Counted from the first letter of the stretch, positions 24,079 through 33,977 are shown. The stretch is 64,000 nucleotides of DNA from Saprospiraceae bacterium (GCA_019638385.1 JAHBTW010000012.1:62001-126000), one strand, 5' to 3'. Numbers and translations are program-made. Notes: generated from the sequence alone by a model not told the origin.

Positions 24079-25029
24079 ATGAAAGGTGTGAAATACTTAT
24101 TTTTTGCCTCGGTCGTCGCCATCGCATGGAGTTGCGGCGACCCGACTCCCCAACAAGGAAACCAAAACAACAGCGCAGATACAACGGCGCAAACGACCCC
24201 GGATACGCCGGCGCCACGAGCCTCCCACGACTGTCAGGTGACCAATAAAATGTTGGAAAACAACTCTGTATGGATTCGGTCACAGGAAATTCTCGTGGCC
24301 GTGACGGCCGACGCCGAAACTTTTGATGCAGACTACGGCGACAGCTATCGGGTTTTGGAGGTATATGACACGCGCACTTGTAACCTGTTAGAGCGCAAGG
24401 TATTGCCTGTAAATGTCAGCCCTGATTTTCCCTATTATGTGGCGGAAATCAACTACAACAATATACACCAAATGGCCGCCGTGAAGGGGTTCAAGAGCGT
24501 CTATTTGTATGATGCTGAAAATCGCAAATGGCTGCCGGAATTACAACCTAAGTTTGCATCAGCTCGCTACGGCGGCGATGCGCGGGCGGGCATGATTCAC
24601 CGCTTAGAGGTATGGGAGGATTATTTGCTGGGGTATAGCCAGGACTTTGGCGCATTTGTATTTGATCTCCGAAACAAAAACCAGCCCGCATCGGTGCTGC
24701 CTTATGCCGAATTTAAAGTATCGGAAAACGATTTTCGGTCGCTGTTTCTCCTCTCTTCACAAGATGCGAACCAAGCCATTGCGCCCAGCTATGATGCCAA
24801 TACAGGAGCATTTGCTGTCAATCCGCTCTTCAGCGAGCCTTTGCAACTCAAAACGGAAACACAAAGAAGCGCCCTCAACAATCGCTATTTGGTGCTTCGT
24901 AAATCCGACAGTTCGAACGCCGCAGTAGCCATTGATGTGGAAAAACGCAAACGCATAGAACTTCCCGCTGATGTAGCTGCCAAACCCACCCAGGAAGTAC
25001 TGGCATGGATAAGACAAAATCAGCGTTGA
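24079..25029 (+). CDS. Predicted lipoprotein of unknown function
   Basis: 316 residues from the ATG at 24079. The signal peptide MKGVKYLFFASVVAIAW ends in a lipobox with cysteine (WSCGD), followed by an Asn/Gln/Thr-rich linker. The folded part has repeated strand-turn patterns (VLEVYDTRTCNLL, SVYLYDAENRKWLPEL, AFVFDLRNKNQ) that suggest a beta-propeller-like or WD-type fold. I do not recognise a named family. The next small gene overlaps its end by 25 bp, so they are probably coupled. Confidence 0.65.
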   Translation: MKGVKYLFFASVVAIAWSCGDPTPQQGNQNNSADTTAQTTPDTPAPRASHDCQVTNKMLENNSVWIRSQEILVAVTADAETFDADYGDSYRVLEVYDTRTCNLLERKVLPVNVSPDFPYYVAEINYNNIHQMAAVKGFKSVYLYDAENRKWLPELQPKFASARYGGDARAGMIHRLEVWEDYLLGYSQDFGAFVFDLRNKNQPASVLPYAEFKVSENDFRSLFLLSSQDANQAIAPSYDANTGAFAVNPLFSEPLQLKTETQRSALNNRYLVLRKSDSSNAAVAIDVEKRKRIELPADVAAKPTQEVLAWIRQNQR

Positions 25030-25367
25030 GTAATATGGATGGCACTGAATTAGATCAACTCACCGCTTTGGTGGTGCAGGATTTTGACCCGGAGCGAACC
25101 GAGTCGGTTCTCACAGAAGAGCAACTCCTGGATTTTTTATCAGCACATATCGCTTACCTCATCGAGCACAAACTCGAATTCCTGATGAGCCTGATGTATC
25201 GGCTGGACGTGGACGAACGAAAGGTGGATTACGCTCTCTCTCCCGCAGGAGAAGAACTACCCCACATCGCACTGGCTAAGCTGGTGCTGGAACGTCAGAA
25301 ACAAAGGATTTTCACGAAGCAGCATTATCGGCAGCAACACACCGATAATTGGGAATGGAATGATTAG
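25005..25367 (+). CDS. Small conserved helical protein, unknown function
   Basis: 120 residues, largely helical and acidic. The segment LSAHIAYLIEHKLEFLMSLMYRLDVDERKV, with ALAKLVLERQKQRI after it, looks like a conserved small Bacteroidota family, but I cannot name it. An alternative ATG at 25035 would remove the 25-bp overlap with the lipoprotein gene. The stop overlaps that of the convergent secreted protein by 4 bp. Confidence 0.6.
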   Translation: MDKTKSALSNMDGTELDQLTALVVQDFDPERTESVLTEEQLLDFLSAHIAYLIEHKLEFLMSLMYRLDVDERKVDYALSPAGEELPHIALAKLVLERQKQRIFTKQHYRQQHTDNWEWND

Positions 25368-25822
25368 ACTTTGCTAAAAAACCACTGTTTGGTTTCCGTT
25401 TGATGAGCGTTGCCAGGCATACGAGGGCTTTGCTCCAACACCATCTCATCGGCTTCTATGTATCTGATAGCAGCTTGTTCTGCCTCTTTACCGGCAAAAT
25501 GCAGCAGCAGAGATGCTCCATCTTCTGAAATTTCCCAGGCGCCTGTTTCTTCTATGTATTGAGATCCATGGCGGATGGAGCGTACAAAAGCTCCGTTGGA
25601 ACAGAAATGATAACGGAGTTGAGCCGTTTCGGCATTTTCCGGCCCTACATTTTCTTCGCGCACCGTTTCAGTCAATTCAGTAGCGCTTACTATGTTTTCC
25701 CACACCCCTTGAAGCAGATGGTATGTTTTACCTTGCGGAGTGTCGGGCGCCGGATTTATCGGGTCGGCAGAGATATTCGTAAAGCTGAACAACAAGAAGA
25801 TCGAAAATAAGACAGTTTTCAT
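25364..25822 (-). CDS. Secreted protein, possibly lipocalin-like
   Basis: 152 residues. MKTVLFSIFLLFSFTNISA is a typical signal peptide. The mature part starts with a GVWEN motif and has alternating strands (QLRYHFCSNGAFVRSI, TGAWEISEDGASLLLHF, IRYIEADEMVL), the pattern of small Bacteroidota lipocalin-like proteins. No catalytic residues are evident. The fold is a guess from strand pattern. Confidence 0.55.
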   Translation of the reverse strand: MKTVLFSIFLLFSFTNISADPINPAPDTPQGKTYHLLQGVWENIVSATELTETVREENVGPENAETAQLRYHFCSNGAFVRSIRHGSQYIEETGAWEISEDGASLLLHFAGKEAEQAAIRYIEADEMVLEQSPRMPGNAHQTETKQWFFSKV

Positions 25823-25989
25823 GACAATGGTTTTTAAATCGGGTATAAAATCTTGGCAGCGTTTTCCGATGATCGTATTGATTTATCATCTTCAACCAAT
25901 GCAAAGACAATATTATTCCGAAAGGGTTGCATCAAACGGTCTAATTCGATTTGTACGTGTGTTTTACCGACCATCACTATTTATTCGCG

Positions 25990-27453
25990 CTATCCTTCCT
26001 CTTTTATGAGGTCATTTACAATTTTTGCCGAGAGCAGCGCCAAAGGGATTCCCCCGCCGGGGTGTACGCTGCCGCCGCAGAAGTACAGCCCGCTAATGCG
26101 ATTGGAAAAATTGGGATGCCGCAGGAAAGCCGACATACGATTGTTGGAACTCGTGCCGTATAAGGCGCCGAGATGCGAGGAGGTTTTGCTTTCAATACTG
26201 CGGGGATCGAGCAGGCTTTCGCAAGCGATGAGCGGTTCGATGGGCGTACCCAGTACGCGGCTGAGTTTGGCCAGTACATTACGGCGGGTTTCCATGATGA
26301 GCGCATCCCAGTCTTGCCCGCTGTTATAGGGCACATTCACCATTGTGAACCAGTTTTCGCAGCCGGCAGGCGCATCGGCGGGCGTGTATTTGGAAGTGAT
26401 GTTAATATATATGGTGGGGTCGTCAGAAATCTTGCCGGCGGCGAGGCAATCGAACTCGTGGCGGTAGTCCTCGCTGAAAAAGATGTTGTGCAGGTCCAAC
26501 TCCGGGAATTGCCTTTGAATACCCCAGTAAAAAATCAACGCGGAAGTAGATTTCTCCTGGCGCAGGGCGCGTTCCGGCGCCGGCTCGCGGGCCAGTAATT
26601 TCCGGTAGGTAAAAAACGCATCCATATTGCTGATGACGACATCGCAATCGCGCCATTCACCCTGTACCCGCAGCCCTGTGGCACGCCCTTTTTCTACCCG
26701 GATTTCTTCCACCGGCGCATTGAAGTGATAGCGCACCCCTTTGCGCACGCCCAATTGCCACACGGCACGGGTAATACTGTGCATGCCGCCTTCCGGGTAA
26801 AACGCACCGATGCCGTACTCAAAATGAGGAATGATGGTGAGCAGTCCCGGCGTTTTGTAGGGATTAGAGCCGTTGTAGGTGGCGTATCGGTTGAATAACT
26901 GGACTAATTTCGGATGCTCCAAATGGCGCTCGTTCACTGCGTTCATGGTAGTGAAGAGGTCGAAACGGGGAATTTGCAGCATGGCGCCGAGCACTCTGGC
27001 GTGCAGCCAGGTAACGGCTTTGTGCAGTGATTTTTCCAAAAAAATGCGCCCGCTGAGCCGGTATTTTCGTTCGCTGTCGCGCAATGCATGGAGGACACGA
27101 CCGGACGGCACGCCCAGTTTTTGCTCCACTTCCCGGGCAAATGTCTCGCTATCGCCCGATGCTGAGAGGCGCGTGCCGTCTTCCCAAAAATAATTGCAGA
27201 GGATGGGCAGGCGCCGGTATTGGAAATGCGGACCGATGTCTTCTCCCGATATTTCAAACAACTCCTCCACATACTGCGGCATGGTGAAAAGCGAAGGCCC
27301 GGCGTCGAATCGGTAGCCGTTCTGTTCAAAGGTGGAAAGTTTGCCTCCGGGGTAGCTGTTGGCTTCAAATACGTCCACTTCGTGGCCGGCAGCAGCGGCC
27401 CGCACGGCGGCAGCCAAGCCGGCAATTCCTGCTCCGATGATCCCGATTTTCAT
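25990..27453 (-). CDS. CrtI/CrtD-family carotenoid desaturase
   Basis: 487 residues. The N-terminal FAD-binding GIIGAGIAGLAAAVRAA, YPGGKLSTFEQNGYRFDAGPS and the C-terminal GLYFCGGSVHPGGGIPLAL are the family's landmarks. The C-terminal 'SVHPGGGIPL' form is seen in CrtD-like 3,4-desaturases of Bacteroidota, whereas phytoene desaturases usually read 'TVPGAGVP'. It therefore probably acts late in synthesis of a hydroxylated carotenoid such as a saproxanthin- or flexixanthin-type pigment. No other carotenoid gene is adjacent, so the exact step is open. Confidence 0.8.
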   Translation of the reverse strand: MKIGIIGAGIAGLAAAVRAAAAGHEVDVFEANSYPGGKLSTFEQNGYRFDAGPSLFTMPQYVEELFEISGEDIGPHFQYRRLPILCNYFWEDGTRLSASGDSETFAREVEQKLGVPSGRVLHALRDSERKYRLSGRIFLEKSLHKAVTWLHARVLGAMLQIPRFDLFTTMNAVNERHLEHPKLVQLFNRYATYNGSNPYKTPGLLTIIPHFEYGIGAFYPEGGMHSITRAVWQLGVRKGVRYHFNAPVEEIRVEKGRATGLRVQGEWRDCDVVISNMDAFFTYRKLLAREPAPERALRQEKSTSALIFYWGIQRQFPELDLHNIFFSEDYRHEFDCLAAGKISDDPTIYINITSKYTPADAPAGCENWFTMVNVPYNSGQDWDALIMETRRNVLAKLSRVLGTPIEPLIACESLLDPRSIESKTSSHLGALYGTSSNNRMSAFLRHPNFSNRISGLYFCGGSVHPGGGIPLALLSAKIVNDLIKEEG

Positions 27454-27586
27454 GCGTTTTTTCCGGTGTTGGTTTTACAGGCAAAGCAACACAGCCGGCA
27501 AGCTATGGTTGCAACTACCACTACATTACCTGTGTGCCGGGGAGAACCGGAACGCGTTAAGGGCTGTTGTCTTGAACGCAATGTGC

Positions 27587-27595
27587 TACATTTGC
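27587..27595 (+). promoter_or_regulatory. Promoter -7 box of the VWA membrane protein gene
   Basis: TACATTTGC stands 42 bp upstream of the ATG at 27638. The -33 region is poor (TTGT at 27567-27570, 16 bp away). Confidence 0.45.
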
Positions 27596-27637
27596 GTTTT
27601 TTCCGGGGCGCTTGCCGCTCTGTCAATTTATACCTGA

Positions 27638-29740
27638 ATGTCGAACCTGATTTTTCAATACCCGGCTTGGTTTTCCATCTTGTGCCTGTTGTTGGGAGCA
27701 GCGTATGCCGCCACCCTCTATTTTCGCGACAAGACCTTCTCCGAACAACCCCGGCAGTTCACCTGGCTTCTGGCAGCGCTGCGCTTTATTGCCGTCACGT
27801 TCATCAGCTTGCTATTGCTGTCGCCGTTGTTGCGTTCGCTGTTGCAAGATGTAAAAAAGCCCGTTATCCTGCTGGCGCAGGACGTGTCGGAATCGGTGGG
27901 CGCTGCATTAGAAAAGGAAGGATCGGCAGATCGTTATAAAACGGCTTTCGAGCAACTATCGGCAGCATTGGGTAAGGATTATGAAGTGCAATCGTACAGC
28001 TTCGGCGAAACGGTGCGCGAAGGCATTGATTTTGACTACAAAGACAAAATCACCAATATCTCCAAGTTCCTCACCGGTACGTACAATTTGTACAGCAACC
28101 AAAACCTCGGCGCCATTGTGTTGGCCACCGACGGCCTCTACAACGAAGGTTCCAATCCGGCCTATCTGCGCAATCAACTCTCTGTGCCCATTTACAGCAT
28201 CGCGCTCGGCGACACCACCGCCCGCCGCGATGTGGCGGTGAAGCGGGTTTTTCACAATAAAATTGCCTATCTCGGCGACAAATTCACTACGCAAATAGAC
28301 CTTTCCGCCCAAAATGCCGCCGGGGCTTCCACCAACTTATCAGTGCTCAAAATTGAAGGGGAAACATCGCGCAAACTTCAGGAAATACCCATTTCCATAG
28401 ATCGAAACGACTTTTTTACTACCCGGGAAATTGTTTTGGATGCCGATAAACCCGGCGTACAACGCTATCGCGTGACGGCGAGCGCGGTTTCCGGCGAAGC
28501 GGTTACGGCCAACAACAGCAAAGATATTTTTATAGAAGTACTGGATGCCCGGCAAAAAATATTGGTGTTGGCCGCCGCGCCGCACCCGGATGTAACCGCC
28601 GTTAAACAATCCCTGAGCGGCAATAAGAACTATGAGGTCACCGTGGCGTTCATCTCCGAGTTTAAGCAAAATGTGGCGGATTTCGATTTTGCCATCCTGC
28701 ACCAATTGCCATCCCGCACCAATGATGCCACCGGGGTACTGAACACGTTGCAAACCCGCCGCATTCCCAGCCTTTTTATAACGGGTATGCAGACCAATTT
28801 TGCGCGGCTCAATCAGGTGCAATCATTGGTGGCCATCCGCACCGATGGGCGCAACACCAACGAGGTGCAAGGCCGCATTGCGAATGAATTCAGCCTGTTT
28901 ACTTACGATGAGCGCCTGAGCCGGGAGTTGCCGTCCTTTGCGCCCGTAATTGCACCTTTCGGCGAATTCACGGTGTCGCCGGGAGCGCAAACGCTGTTGT
29001 ACCAACGCATCGGGAAAGTAGATACGCGCTATCCCTTACTCGTGTTGGGCGAACAAGGCGGGGTGCGCACGGGCGTGTTTTGCGGCGAGGGCCTTTGGAA
29101 GTGGCGGCTGTTCGATTATTTGCAAAATGAAAACCACGAACTGTTCGACGGCCTGCTCGGCAAGGTGGTGCAATACATCGGGATCAAGGAAGATAAGCGG
29201 AAATTTCGCGTCAACCTGCCCAAGGCCATCTTTGCCGAAAACGAACCCATCGTATTTGATGCCGAACTGTACAATGACAATTACGAACTCATCAACGACC
29301 CCGATGCAGCGTTGGTCATCACTAACAGCAGGGGGCAGGAGTTTCCCTATACCTTCAACAAATCGGGCAAAGCCTACAGCCTCAACCCGGGCATATTTCC
29401 GGTGGGCGATTATACTTTTCTGGCGTCCGTTACTTTCTCCGGGCAGAAACTCACTTACAACGGTCGTTTTAGCGTACAGCCCATTCAGCTCGAACTGTAC
29501 GAAAGCACCGCCGATCACGGCTTATTGCGGCTGATGAGCGAGAAATTCGGCGCCGCCGTGGTATATCCTGCTGACATGGCCTCCGTTGCCGACATGATCC
29601 GCGCCAAAGAATCAGTCAAGCCGGTCATCTACAACACCACGCAAACGCGTCCGGTCATTCATCTCAAATGGCTGTTTTTTCTACTGCTGGGCTTGCTTAG
29701 TCTGGAGTGGTTCCTTCGACGGTATTTCGGGGGGTATTGA
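27638..29740 (+). CDS. VWA-domain membrane protein
   Basis: 700 residues. Two N-terminal membrane segments (about 10-27 and 42-64) and one at the C-terminus (about 672-690) anchor a large extracytoplasmic part. Residues 74-190 form a von Willebrand A domain with the metal-binding DVSES at 82-86 and IVLATDGLYNEG. A later segment (ILVLAAAPHPDVTAVKQSL, then DFAILHQLP) resembles a glutamine-amidotransferase-like fold seen in related Bacteroidota proteins. The protein is common in the phylum and uncharacterised; it is related to BatA-like membrane VWA proteins only in general layout. Confidence 0.75.
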   Translation: MSNLIFQYPAWFSILCLLLGAAYAATLYFRDKTFSEQPRQFTWLLAALRFIAVTFISLLLLSPLLRSLLQDVKKPVILLAQDVSESVGAALEKEGSADRYKTAFEQLSAALGKDYEVQSYSFGETVREGIDFDYKDKITNISKFLTGTYNLYSNQNLGAIVLATDGLYNEGSNPAYLRNQLSVPIYSIALGDTTARRDVAVKRVFHNKIAYLGDKFTTQIDLSAQNAAGASTNLSVLKIEGETSRKLQEIPISIDRNDFFTTREIVLDADKPGVQRYRVTASAVSGEAVTANNSKDIFIEVLDARQKILVLAAAPHPDVTAVKQSLSGNKNYEVTVAFISEFKQNVADFDFAILHQLPSRTNDATGVLNTLQTRRIPSLFITGMQTNFARLNQVQSLVAIRTDGRNTNEVQGRIANEFSLFTYDERLSRELPSFAPVIAPFGEFTVSPGAQTLLYQRIGKVDTRYPLLVLGEQGGVRTGVFCGEGLWKWRLFDYLQNENHELFDGLLGKVVQYIGIKEDKRKFRVNLPKAIFAENEPIVFDAELYNDNYELINDPDAALVITNSRGQEFPYTFNKSGKAYSLNPGIFPVGDYTFLASVTFSGQKLTYNGRFSVQPIQLELYESTADHGLLRLMSEKFGAAVVYPADMASVADMIRAKESVKPVIYNTTQTRPVIHLKWLFFLLLGLLSLEWFLRRYFGGY

Positions 29741-29751
29741 TTTTTAGGTCT

Positions 29752-30282
29752 CTATTTGATTTTGACCGCAGCCTCGTCTCCGAAGCGAAGCCGCCATTTT
29801 TCTTTATAAACAGACGAATATACAAGCTCAAAAACAAGCCCTTCTTCACCTAATCGGCGGAGAAGCCGGGTCAATTTTTCACCGCCCGCTACAGAATTGT
29901 CAATTTGCAAATGAGCAATTTTTTCGCCTGGAGGAATGAGCATTCCCTTACCGATATTGGTGTGAAAAAATTGCGGGATGCTGTCCGTCTCCGGAAAATG
30001 CTCTGCGAGAAAGGTGTATAGGTCTTTGTTATATTCCTTGCCCTGATAGCGTACTGTCACTGACTCAATGAAAGCCGGCCCGATCCCGTTATTCAACACC
30101 ATTAACTTATAGTTTTGGGTGTAACTTCCGTAATTGGATATCTGCAGGTAAGGCAGTACCGACAATCGTTGTTGTGCTTGCATAAGACGAGTCTGAACGA
30201 CCAACACAACCAGCGTCATCACACTGATAAACATAGCTGCAAAGCTCAGTACTTTTTCAGAATTCCAGGTTTTGTTGCTCAT
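29752..30282 (-). CDS. Membrane-anchored protein, unknown function
   Basis: 176 residues: one membrane segment (about 12-30, SFAAMFISVMTLVVLVVQT) and an extracytoplasmic beta-rich domain (LPYLQISNYG, YKLMVLNNGIGPAFIESVTV). The 'NNGIGPA.I' pattern recurs in small anchored proteins of many bacteria, but no function is known to me. It is convergent with the VWA gene, 11 bp from its stop. Confidence 0.55.
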   Translation of the reverse strand: MSNKTWNSEKVLSFAAMFISVMTLVVLVVQTRLMQAQQRLSVLPYLQISNYGSYTQNYKLMVLNNGIGPAFIESVTVRYQGKEYNKDLYTFLAEHFPETDSIPQFFHTNIGKGMLIPPGEKIAHLQIDNSVAGGEKLTRLLRRLGEEGLVFELVYSSVYKEKWRLRFGDEAAVKIK

Positions 30283-30364
30283 TGGTTATCACATTATATG
30301 CTGTGGCGCGATGCCGAAGGTTATGTGCGACTTGCATGGCAGCGCGAGGTATAAATGGGAAAAA

Positions 30365-32152
30365 TCACACCGGCCGGCAGCGCTCTTCTAACCAGGCCGC
30401 CTCTTCTGTTGCCAACAACGGCGCCAGTTCTCGCAGTACCTGAGCATGGTAGTCGTTGAGCCACTCTTTTTCGGTCGGGTCAAGCAGGGCCGGATCAATC
30501 AAACGCAGGTCTATTGGAAAAAAACTAAGCGTTTCGAAGCGAAAAAAGCGCCCGGAATTCGTTTGCGCGGCTTCCACACAAAGAATCAAGTTTTCGATGC
30601 GAATGCCGTATTGCCCCGGTTCGTAATAGCCCGGCTCATTGGAGGTAAGCATGCCCGGCTCTAACGCGCACAATCCTCTGGAGGTGGTAGCCGAAGGGCT
30701 GATGCCTTGTGGACCTTCATGCACGCTGAGGAAAAACCCTACACCGTGTCCGGTGCCATGTCCGTAGTTTTTGGCTTCGCGCCAAAGATGCATGCGCGCC
30801 AGGGTGTCCAACTGCACGCCGCGCGTGCCTTTCGGAAACCAGGCTGCGGCCAGCGCGATGTGGCCTTTGAGCACCGCCGTATTAGCGCGTATTTGTTCAG
30901 CGCTGGGTTCGCCCAATGCGACGGTGCGGGTGATGTCGGTGGTGCCGTGCAGGTATTGGCCGCCGGAGTCGAACAGGAGGATGCCCTCCGGGCGGATGAG
31001 GGCCGAATCACTTTCTGTAGGGCCGTAGTGCACGATGGCGCCGTTGGCATTGTAGCCTACGATGGCGCCGAAGCTCTCGCCGATGTATTCGCCCTGAGCG
31101 GCGCGCAATTCTGATATTTTGCTCGCCACCTCGTATTCGGCTACGGGGCGCTGCCGGAGTTCTGTTTCCAACCAACGAAAGAGCCGCGTGAGCGCTGCGC
31201 CGTCTTTGCGCATGGCCCGCCGGAGTTGGGCAATCTCCCCCTCCGTTTTGAGGGCTTTCATCGGCTGCACGAGGTTGTCGCCCTGTACGGTCTGCTCGTC
31301 GGGGATGGCCTGAAAGAGCCGAACGCTCACCGTGGTCGTATCCACGAATATTTTTTCACCTTTCGGAAGTCGTTGGAGCCATTGCTCCGTCTCTTCGTAA
31401 GGATGCAGGACAACGCCGTCTGTCAGAAGCGTTTGCCGGAGCGCTTCGGATACCTTGCCTTCCGGAACAAACCAATGAGCGGTTTTTTCACCTATTATAA
31501 GGTATGAAATGCACAGAGGATTGAAATCCACATCGGCGGCGCGGATATTGAGCGTCCAGGCAATGTCGTCCAAAGTACTTACCAAATAAGCATCGGCCTG
31601 CCGGGTCGCCATGGTAGCGCGAATGCGGGCGAGCTTCTCCTCGCGCGAGTGGCCGGTATAATCCGGCGGCATTTCAAAAACGGGGCTTGCAGGCAACGGC
31701 GGCCGGTTGTGCCAGATACCGGCAACCAAATCCAGCCCGGAGTTGATCTCTATGTTTTTATGATGGAAATTTCTGGTTAGATAGCGCAACTGCCCCAATG
31801 AAAAGAGCCTGCCATCCAATCCTAATGTGCTGCCTTGCGGCAAATTTTCGGCCAGCCATTGCACATGCTCCGGCGCGTGGGGCACTACTTGCCGGTGCAG
31901 TACCACACCGCTTCCGGCCAGTTCTTTTTCTGCTTGCAGGAAGTACCGCGAGTCGGTCCACAATCCGGCATGATCGGGTGTGACGGCGAGGATACCGGCA
32001 GAGCCGCTGAATCCGGAGAGCCATTCGCGGCTTTTCCAGTGATCGGCTACATATTCGCTTTGGTGCGGATCGGCAGAGGGGACGAGATAAGCAGAGATGC
32101 CTTCCCGGTGCATGGCCTCGCGGAGCAGCGCTATTTTTTGATCGGTGGTCAT
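30365..32152 (-). CDS. Xaa-Pro aminopeptidase (M24B, three-domain)
   Basis: 595 residues, the size of eukaryote-like cytosolic aminopeptidase P. It removes N-terminal residues before proline. The C-terminal pita-bread domain has the metal ligands in LLFDSGGQYLHGTTDITRT (two aspartates), GTGHGVGFFLSVHEGP (histidine), TSNEPGYYEPG and GIRIENL (glutamates). Two N-terminal creatinase-like domains precede it. The start codon is 12 bp after the stop of the RND adaptor gene, so cotranscription is likely though no functional link is evident. Confidence 0.93.
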   Translation of the reverse strand: MTTDQKIALLREAMHREGISAYLVPSADPHQSEYVADHWKSREWLSGFSGSAGILAVTPDHAGLWTDSRYFLQAEKELAGSGVVLHRQVVPHAPEHVQWLAENLPQGSTLGLDGRLFSLGQLRYLTRNFHHKNIEINSGLDLVAGIWHNRPPLPASPVFEMPPDYTGHSREEKLARIRATMATRQADAYLVSTLDDIAWTLNIRAADVDFNPLCISYLIIGEKTAHWFVPEGKVSEALRQTLLTDGVVLHPYEETEQWLQRLPKGEKIFVDTTTVSVRLFQAIPDEQTVQGDNLVQPMKALKTEGEIAQLRRAMRKDGAALTRLFRWLETELRQRPVAEYEVASKISELRAAQGEYIGESFGAIVGYNANGAIVHYGPTESDSALIRPEGILLFDSGGQYLHGTTDITRTVALGEPSAEQIRANTAVLKGHIALAAAWFPKGTRGVQLDTLARMHLWREAKNYGHGTGHGVGFFLSVHEGPQGISPSATTSRGLCALEPGMLTSNEPGYYEPGQYGIRIENLILCVEAAQTNSGRFFRFETLSFFPIDLRLIDPALLDPTEKEWLNDYHAQVLRELAPLLATEEAAWLEERCRPV

Positions 32153-32164
32153 GGCAAGCGGGTA

Positions 32165-33259
32165 TTAATTCCCCATGTTTTCTATGGTGACCGCAGCGCC
32201 CGGCCGAATGAGCAACACCCCCGATGTGATAACCGTATCGCCTTCCTCCAAGCCGCGCAGTATCTGAATTTCGGCATCTTTGCGGATACCGGTTTCCACC
32301 GTGCCCACTTCCGCAAAGCCGTTTCGATACAAATACACTTTTTGTACGCCCTCCTCGGGCACAATGGCTTCGGTAGGAATGAGGATGGTACGATCGTAAT
32401 CGCGCAGCCCTACTGTGACGGCGGCGAATGCGCCCGGCAGGATGCGCCCGTTGGGGTTGGGAGCTGATGCCTTTACTCTGAGGGTGCGGGTGGTAGGATC
32501 AATTTGCGGTTCGCGGGCAATGACGGTGGCGGAGTACAGGCTTTCTGAACCATCTAAGCGGAACTGTACCTTCGATCCGTTTTGCAATACGCCGCTGTAT
32601 CGCTCCGGCACCGAAAAGGACAAGTGTATCGGATTGGTACTCACCAAACCCACGATGGGCATGCCTGCTGAGAGGAAACTGCCCTCGCTCACCATTTTCA
32701 GCCCCAGCGTGCCGTCGAACGGAGCGCGTACACTGCGCTTGCTGATTTGTACGTCAATGAGGGCAATTTCAGCCAATACCTGATCGGCTTCGGCGCGCGC
32801 TATTTCGTACTCCTGCAAGCTCACGCCTTCTCTGTCATACAAGTTTTTCAGACGCTCTGCGATTCGCTGGGTGAGTTCCCGTTGCACTAAGAGCCGCTTA
32901 CGCTGCGCCTGAAGTTCGTCGTCGTCGAGTTGTACAAGCAAAGCTCCTTTTTTGACAAAGGCGCCTTCGCGAAAGAGAATCCGCGAAATTTTGCCGGGCA
33001 CTTCTGCGGAGATGAGCACCTCCTCGGTAGCCGTGGTAGAACCGTTGACGGAAATATTGTCGCGTAAGGTTTCATACTGAACCCTGACAACGCGCACTGA
33101 AGTTTGTTGCCCGCCCATACTTCCGGGCGATGCGGCGGTTGGGGGCGGTTCGGGGAGTTGTTCTCCACCAAAGAAACCGGCGCGGTAGAGCAAAACCGCT
33201 GCGATGAGTACAATAAGCCCCACAACGAGGGATAAGATACGGACGGTGTGTTTACGCAT
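32165..33259 (-). CDS. RND efflux periplasmic adaptor subunit
   Basis: 364 residues. One N-terminal membrane segment (8-27) is followed by a barrel-sandwich or lipoyl half (GKISRILFREGAFVKKGALLVQLDDDEL), a helical hairpin (about 110-170), the second lipoyl half (VRAPFDGTLGLKMVSEGSFLSAG) and a beta-barrel. This is the MexA/AcrA-type membrane fusion protein. No RND pump or TolC-like gene is next to it, so it is an orphan here; the pump may lie elsewhere. Promoter-like TATGTTTGC is seen at 33371-33363 without a -33 box. Confidence 0.88.
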   Translation of the reverse strand: MRKHTVRILSLVVGLIVLIAAVLLYRAGFFGGEQLPEPPPTAASPGSMGGQQTSVRVVRVQYETLRDNISVNGSTTATEEVLISAEVPGKISRILFREGAFVKKGALLVQLDDDELQAQRKRLLVQRELTQRIAERLKNLYDREGVSLQEYEIARAEADQVLAEIALIDVQISKRSVRAPFDGTLGLKMVSEGSFLSAGMPIVGLVSTNPIHLSFSVPERYSGVLQNGSKVQFRLDGSESLYSATVIAREPQIDPTTRTLRVKASAPNPNGRILPGAFAAVTVGLRDYDRTILIPTEAIVPEEGVQKVYLYRNGFAEVGTVETGIRKDAEIQILRGLEEGDTVITSGVLLIRPGAAVTIENMGN

Positions 33260-33379
33260 TTCTTTTATTGGCTAAAAATCAGGCGCTAAAGGTACAAAAT
33301 GCCTGCTTATGCAACAGGGTCGCAACGGGAGTATTTTGAAAATCCAGTTTCCGATCATTAGCGCAAACATAACAGCACC

Positions 33380-33417
33380 AAAAAAAAAGATCGCCGCTGT
33401 TGGTCAGGGACGATCTT
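33380..33417 (-). terminator. Intrinsic terminator of the truncated outer-membrane protein gene
   Basis: On the minus strand AAGATCG (33417-33411) pairs with CGATCTT (33393-33387) around a 17-nt loop, followed by at least seven Ts. It lies 50 bp past the stop of the outer-membrane protein remnant. Confidence 0.75.
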
Positions 33418-33467
33418 CCGTATAGGAGGAAATCTACAATTAAGTGCGGCTGCTTTTACGCAGCAAT

Positions 33468-33629
33468 TTAGAAACGGTATCCGGCCGAAACGCCGAAGCC
33501 TGTATTTTTAATGGCGGTTTCACCATCGGGAAAACGCTTGTCGTCAGGGTTGATGCTGAGCATCCCAAATTGGGTATTGAACTGAAGGAATAAGCCGCTC
33601 GCCAACTCGTAGCCTACAAATATATTCCC
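33468..33629 (-). pseudogene. Outer-membrane beta-barrel protein, C-terminal remnant
   Basis: The minus strand is open from the insertion-sequence end to a TAA at 33470-33468 and reads NIFVGYELASGLFLQFNTQF, later NTGFGVSAGYRF, then stop. Alternating hydrophobic residues and a terminal phenylalanine are the hallmark of outer-membrane barrels. The N-terminal part is missing: the IS3-like element starts at 33630. Its own terminator is intact downstream. Confidence 0.65.
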
Positions 33630-33701
33630 TGTACACTTCCCTCGCGAGCAACCACGAAGAAGTAGAAAAGAGAGTACTTTTCCACCTTCAAATCGTGAAA
33701 C

Positions 33702-33977
33702 ATGCGCAAGAGCACAATCAGTAAATCACAACGTTTAGCGATTCTGGCCAAATGGGAGGCCGAGCCCCATGTAGATGAATTATGCCGGACGTATCAGATC
33801 AGTGTGGCCACTCTATACAATTGGAGAAAAGCCAAGGCAGAAGATGAAGACGAGAGCAAACGTCGTCTCAAGGAGTTGGAGGCAGAAAATGCCCGGCTTA
33901 AAAAGATGTACGCCGAGTTGAGCATCGATCATGGTACCCTCAAAAAACGGCAGACCCAGGGCGCCAGGAAGAAATGA
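33702..33977 (+). CDS. IS3-family transposase OrfA
   Basis: 91 residues. The N-terminal helix-turn-helix (ISKSQRLAILAKWEAEP, then YQISVATLYNWRKAKAE) binds the element's ends, and a leucine-zipper-like coiled coil (RLKELEAENARLKKMYAELS) follows, as in OrfA of IS3-type elements. OrfA overlaps the OrfB start by 4 bp (33974-33977), the region where programmed frameshifting normally makes OrfAB. With OrfB broken the element should not move by itself. Confidence 0.85.
   Translation: MRKSTISKSQRLAILAKWEAEPHVDELCRTYQISVATLYNWRKAKAEDEDESKRRLKELEAENARLKKMYAELSIDHGTLKKRQTQGARKK

Noticed and set aside
32165..33259. A complete RND efflux operon
   Set aside because: Only the periplasmic adaptor is present; the genes on both sides are an aminopeptidase and an outer-membrane protein remnant.
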